From the NCBI GenBank assembly GCA_030834835.1, contig JAUQXD010000667.1, positions 1 to 5,742 on the forward strand: a stretch of 5,742 bases of DNA, in the 5' to 3' direction. This document shows positions 4,384 through 5,742 of the stretch, one piece after another. This DNA comes from Thermoflexales bacterium (GTDB lineage Bacteria > Chloroflexota > Anaerolineae > Fen-1058). The notes under the pieces are model-generated. The model had not been told where the DNA came from. It was given only the letters and a program-made list of their open reading frames with translations, and searched no databases. The first letter of the stretch is position 1, and every line of letters starts with the position of its first letter. A program made the position numbers and the translations under genes.

Positions 4384-5742
4384 ATGTCAACGCCATCGAA
4401 GTCGCCACCTGATGATCCTGTTCTCGAAATCACCACATCGATTCTGACTGAGGCCGCGCAGCGTCCCTGGCTGGCCGCGCTCCTCATGCGCCGCAAGCCA
4501 TACTGGTTGACGAGGCTGGCCCATCTGGCACAGCGTGTGCGCGACCTGCCGCGCCACACCCGCCGCACCTTGCGCCGCAAGTTAGCATCCGGCCTGGCGG
4601 CCGCCGCGCTGCTGTTGGCGCTGGCCGGCCCGCCGCAAACCGTCTACGCCGCCGGTATCACCGTCAACGGCGACGGCACGGTCGGCACGTGTTCCCTGGC
4701 CGATGCCATCACCTCGGCCAACACCGATACGGCTACGGGCTACTGTCCGGCCGGCAGCGACGCCGACACCATCACCCTGACGGTGGACGTTACGCTGGCT
4801 GCCGCCCTGCCCGCCGTCGCCAGCGACATCACCATCGAGGGTGGCGGACATACCATTCACGGTGACGACACGTTCACGGTCCTGACCGTGCAGTCCGGCG
4901 GCAATCTCATGCTGAACCAGGCAACCATCAGCGGTGCTGCTATCCCGGGTCCCCGCCCCGCCGGCACGCCCACACACAATCGGGCGAGCAGCGGCGACCG
5001 CGACAGTGCCCTCGCCCATCACAGCGGCAAGCCCACGCACGACCGGGCGGGCATCAACCGGCCTGATGATGCTAGCAGCGGCGGCATCTATAACTCCGGC
5101 ACACTGACTGTGACCAACAGCACGATCACCGGCCACACCGCCGGTTATGGTGCTGGTATTTTTAACGCTGGCGCTGCGACGGTAACCGACAGCACCATCA
5201 GCTACAACACGGCCAATTACAGTGGCGGCGGCATCTACAATGACGACTACGCCAGCCTGACGGTACAAAACAGCACCATCACCTCCAACGTAGCCGATGA
5301 CTACGGCGGCGGCATCTACAACGACTCCGACGCCAGCCTGACGGTACAGAACAGCACCATCAGCCACAACGCGGCCTCGTATGGCGGCGGCGGCATCTTC
5401 AACTGGGGCGGCAGCCTGCTGGCGATCAACACCAGCAGCCTCGACGGCAATACGGCCGGCGACGGGGCCGGCCTTGCCAATGCCCACAGCACGGCAACAG
5501 TGACCGATAGCACTATCACCGGGAACCAGGCTGATTACGACGGCGGCGGAATTTTCAACTACTCCGGCGGCAGTTTGACTGTAGACAACCTCACCATCAC
5601 TGGGAACACGGCCAATTACGGCGACGGCGGCGGCATCTACAACGTCCGTGGCGGCAGCACGACAGTTGAGAACAGCACGCTCAGCGGGAATACGGCCTAC
5701 CGAGAAGGCGGCGGCATCTACAATTCCAACACGCTGACGGTG
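4384..5742 (+). CDS. Exported beta-helix protein with long N-terminal extension, 5' part
   Basis: Open from ATG 4384 to the last base without a stop; 453 residues are visible and the C-terminus is missing. The first 66 residues are long for a signal-peptide n-region and strongly basic towards the end (RVRDLPRHTRRTLRRK), with an earlier RPWLAALLMRRKPYWLTRL stretch. A hydrophobic core at about 67-82 (LASGLAAAALLLALAG) and a VYA|A cut after residue 89 follow. CSLADAI at 103-109 parallels CRLRDAI of the upstream helix gene. A pre-helix segment runs to about residue 184. Residues 185-232 form an unusual Pro/His/Arg-rich insert. From 233 there are eight full coils plus a partial one, built on GGGIYN and (V/Q)NSTITxN, mostly 24-28 residues long. 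The fold is predicted to be a right-handed parallel beta-helix, exported and probably surface-bound. The gene lies 70 bp after the TIGR03032 gene with no clear promoter of its own, so co-transcription is likely. The C-terminal anchor type is unknown because it is outside the window. Confidence 0.88.
   Translation, partial: MSTPSKSPPDDPVLEITTSILTEAAQRPWLAALLMRRKPYWLTRLAHLAQRVRDLPRHTRRTLRRKLASGLAAAALLLALAGPPQTVYAAGITVNGDGTVGTCSLADAITSANTDTATGYCPAGSDADTITLTVDVTLAAALPAVASDITIEGGGHTIHGDDTFTVLTVQSGGNLMLNQATISGAAIPGPRPAGTPTHNRASSGDRDSALAHHSGKPTHDRAGINRPDDASSGGIYNSGTLTVTNSTITGHTAGYGAGIFNAGAATVTDSTISYNTANYSGGGIYNDDYASLTVQNSTITSNVADDYGGGIYNDSDASLTVQNSTISHNAASYGGGGIFNWGGSLLAINTSSLDGNTAGDGAGLANAHSTATVTDSTITGNQADYDGGGIFNYSGGSLTVDNLTITGNTANYGDGGGIYNVRGGSTTVENSTLSGNTAYREGGGIYNSNTLTV
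4963..5052 (+). repeat. Direct repeat of 27 bp inside the beta-helix insert
   Basis: Copies at 4963-4989 and 5026-5052 agree at 22 of 27 positions and are offset by 63 bp, exactly 21 codons, so they stay in frame. Both encode G-x-PTH(N/D)RA. They lie within the Pro/His/Arg-rich insert of the second beta-helix protein and are unrelated in sequence to the coil repeats. Flanking bases of the two copies diverge, so this is an old or partial duplication. Confidence 0.6.
5080..5742 (+). repeat. Coding repeats: beta-helix coils of the second helix gene
   Basis: Eight complete in-frame coils and one cut by the window end, each opening with (G)GGI(Y/F)N or a variant (AGIFN, AGLAN). The closest pair at the DNA level starts at 5251 and 5332 (GCCAGCCTGACGGTACA, one mismatch over 31 bp), 81 bp or 27 codons apart, pointing to recent coil duplication or gene conversion. 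The coil with AGLAN and TSSLDGN is the most diverged. Confidence 0.8.

Noticed and set aside
3734..4447. Plus-strand open frame overlapping the TIGR03032 gene in another frame
   Set aside because: Arg/Ala/His-rich translation typical of an out-of-frame reading of a high-GC gene; the overlapped gene has strong family-wide conservation.
4582..5487. Long minus-strand open frame (301 codons) opposite the second beta-helix gene
   Set aside because: It has the same cause: the reverse complement of GGC, AAC, AGC and ACC codons yields few stops. Its product is low-complexity repeats such as DGAVLYRQAG with no recognised domain.

Overview
The window carries four genes, all on the + strand, at moderately high GC. 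It shows mainly exported proteins and looks like accessory, surface-related DNA. No mobile element, CRISPR array or RNA gene is visible. The best guess for the host is a Chloroflexota bacterium (Anaerolineae or Caldilineae type). That guess rests on the style of the proteins: long beta-helix proteins with a CxLxDAI motif just after the signal peptide, one of them behind an unusually long basic N-terminus, and a TIGR03032-type gene beside them. It is recall of family style, not a search result.

Layout. (1) Positions 1-1347 hold the 3' part of a secreted-type zinc metalloprotease with a full metzincin motif and Met-turn; its start lies outside the window. A hairpin at 1377-1402 probably ends its transcript. 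(2) Positions 1541-3049 hold a complete 502-residue exported beta-helix protein: signal peptide, CRLRDAI motif, about eight GGGxxN/STFSxN coils, a choice-of-anchor Q-like end (DERG...DIGAYE), and a C-terminal membrane helix with a basic tail. (3) Positions 3165-4313 hold a complete TIGR03032 (DUF4915-like) protein of 382 residues with no signal peptide. (4) Positions 4384-5742 hold the 5' part of a second exported beta-helix protein, open to the window end (453 residues seen). It has a 66-residue charged N-terminus ahead of its signal segment and a 48-residue Pro/His/Arg-rich insert that breaks the helix.

Intergenic DNA is short (193, 115 and 70 bp). The two longer gaps share clustered TGCAA boxes, including an identical 11-mer TGCAATCAAAC, each followed about 45-50 bp later by a similar -10-like element (TAAACT or TATACT) without a good -35. 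This suggests that genes 2 and 3, and gene 4 by read-through, answer to a common activator-type regulator. The 70-bp gap before gene 4 holds five tandem heptamers and a strong but tightly spaced Shine-Dalgarno.

How the genes work together is inference. The protease and the two beta-helix proteins would act at or outside the cell surface. The predicted intracellular TIGR03032 protein lies between the two helix genes and may serve their production or modification, but nothing in the sequence proves this.
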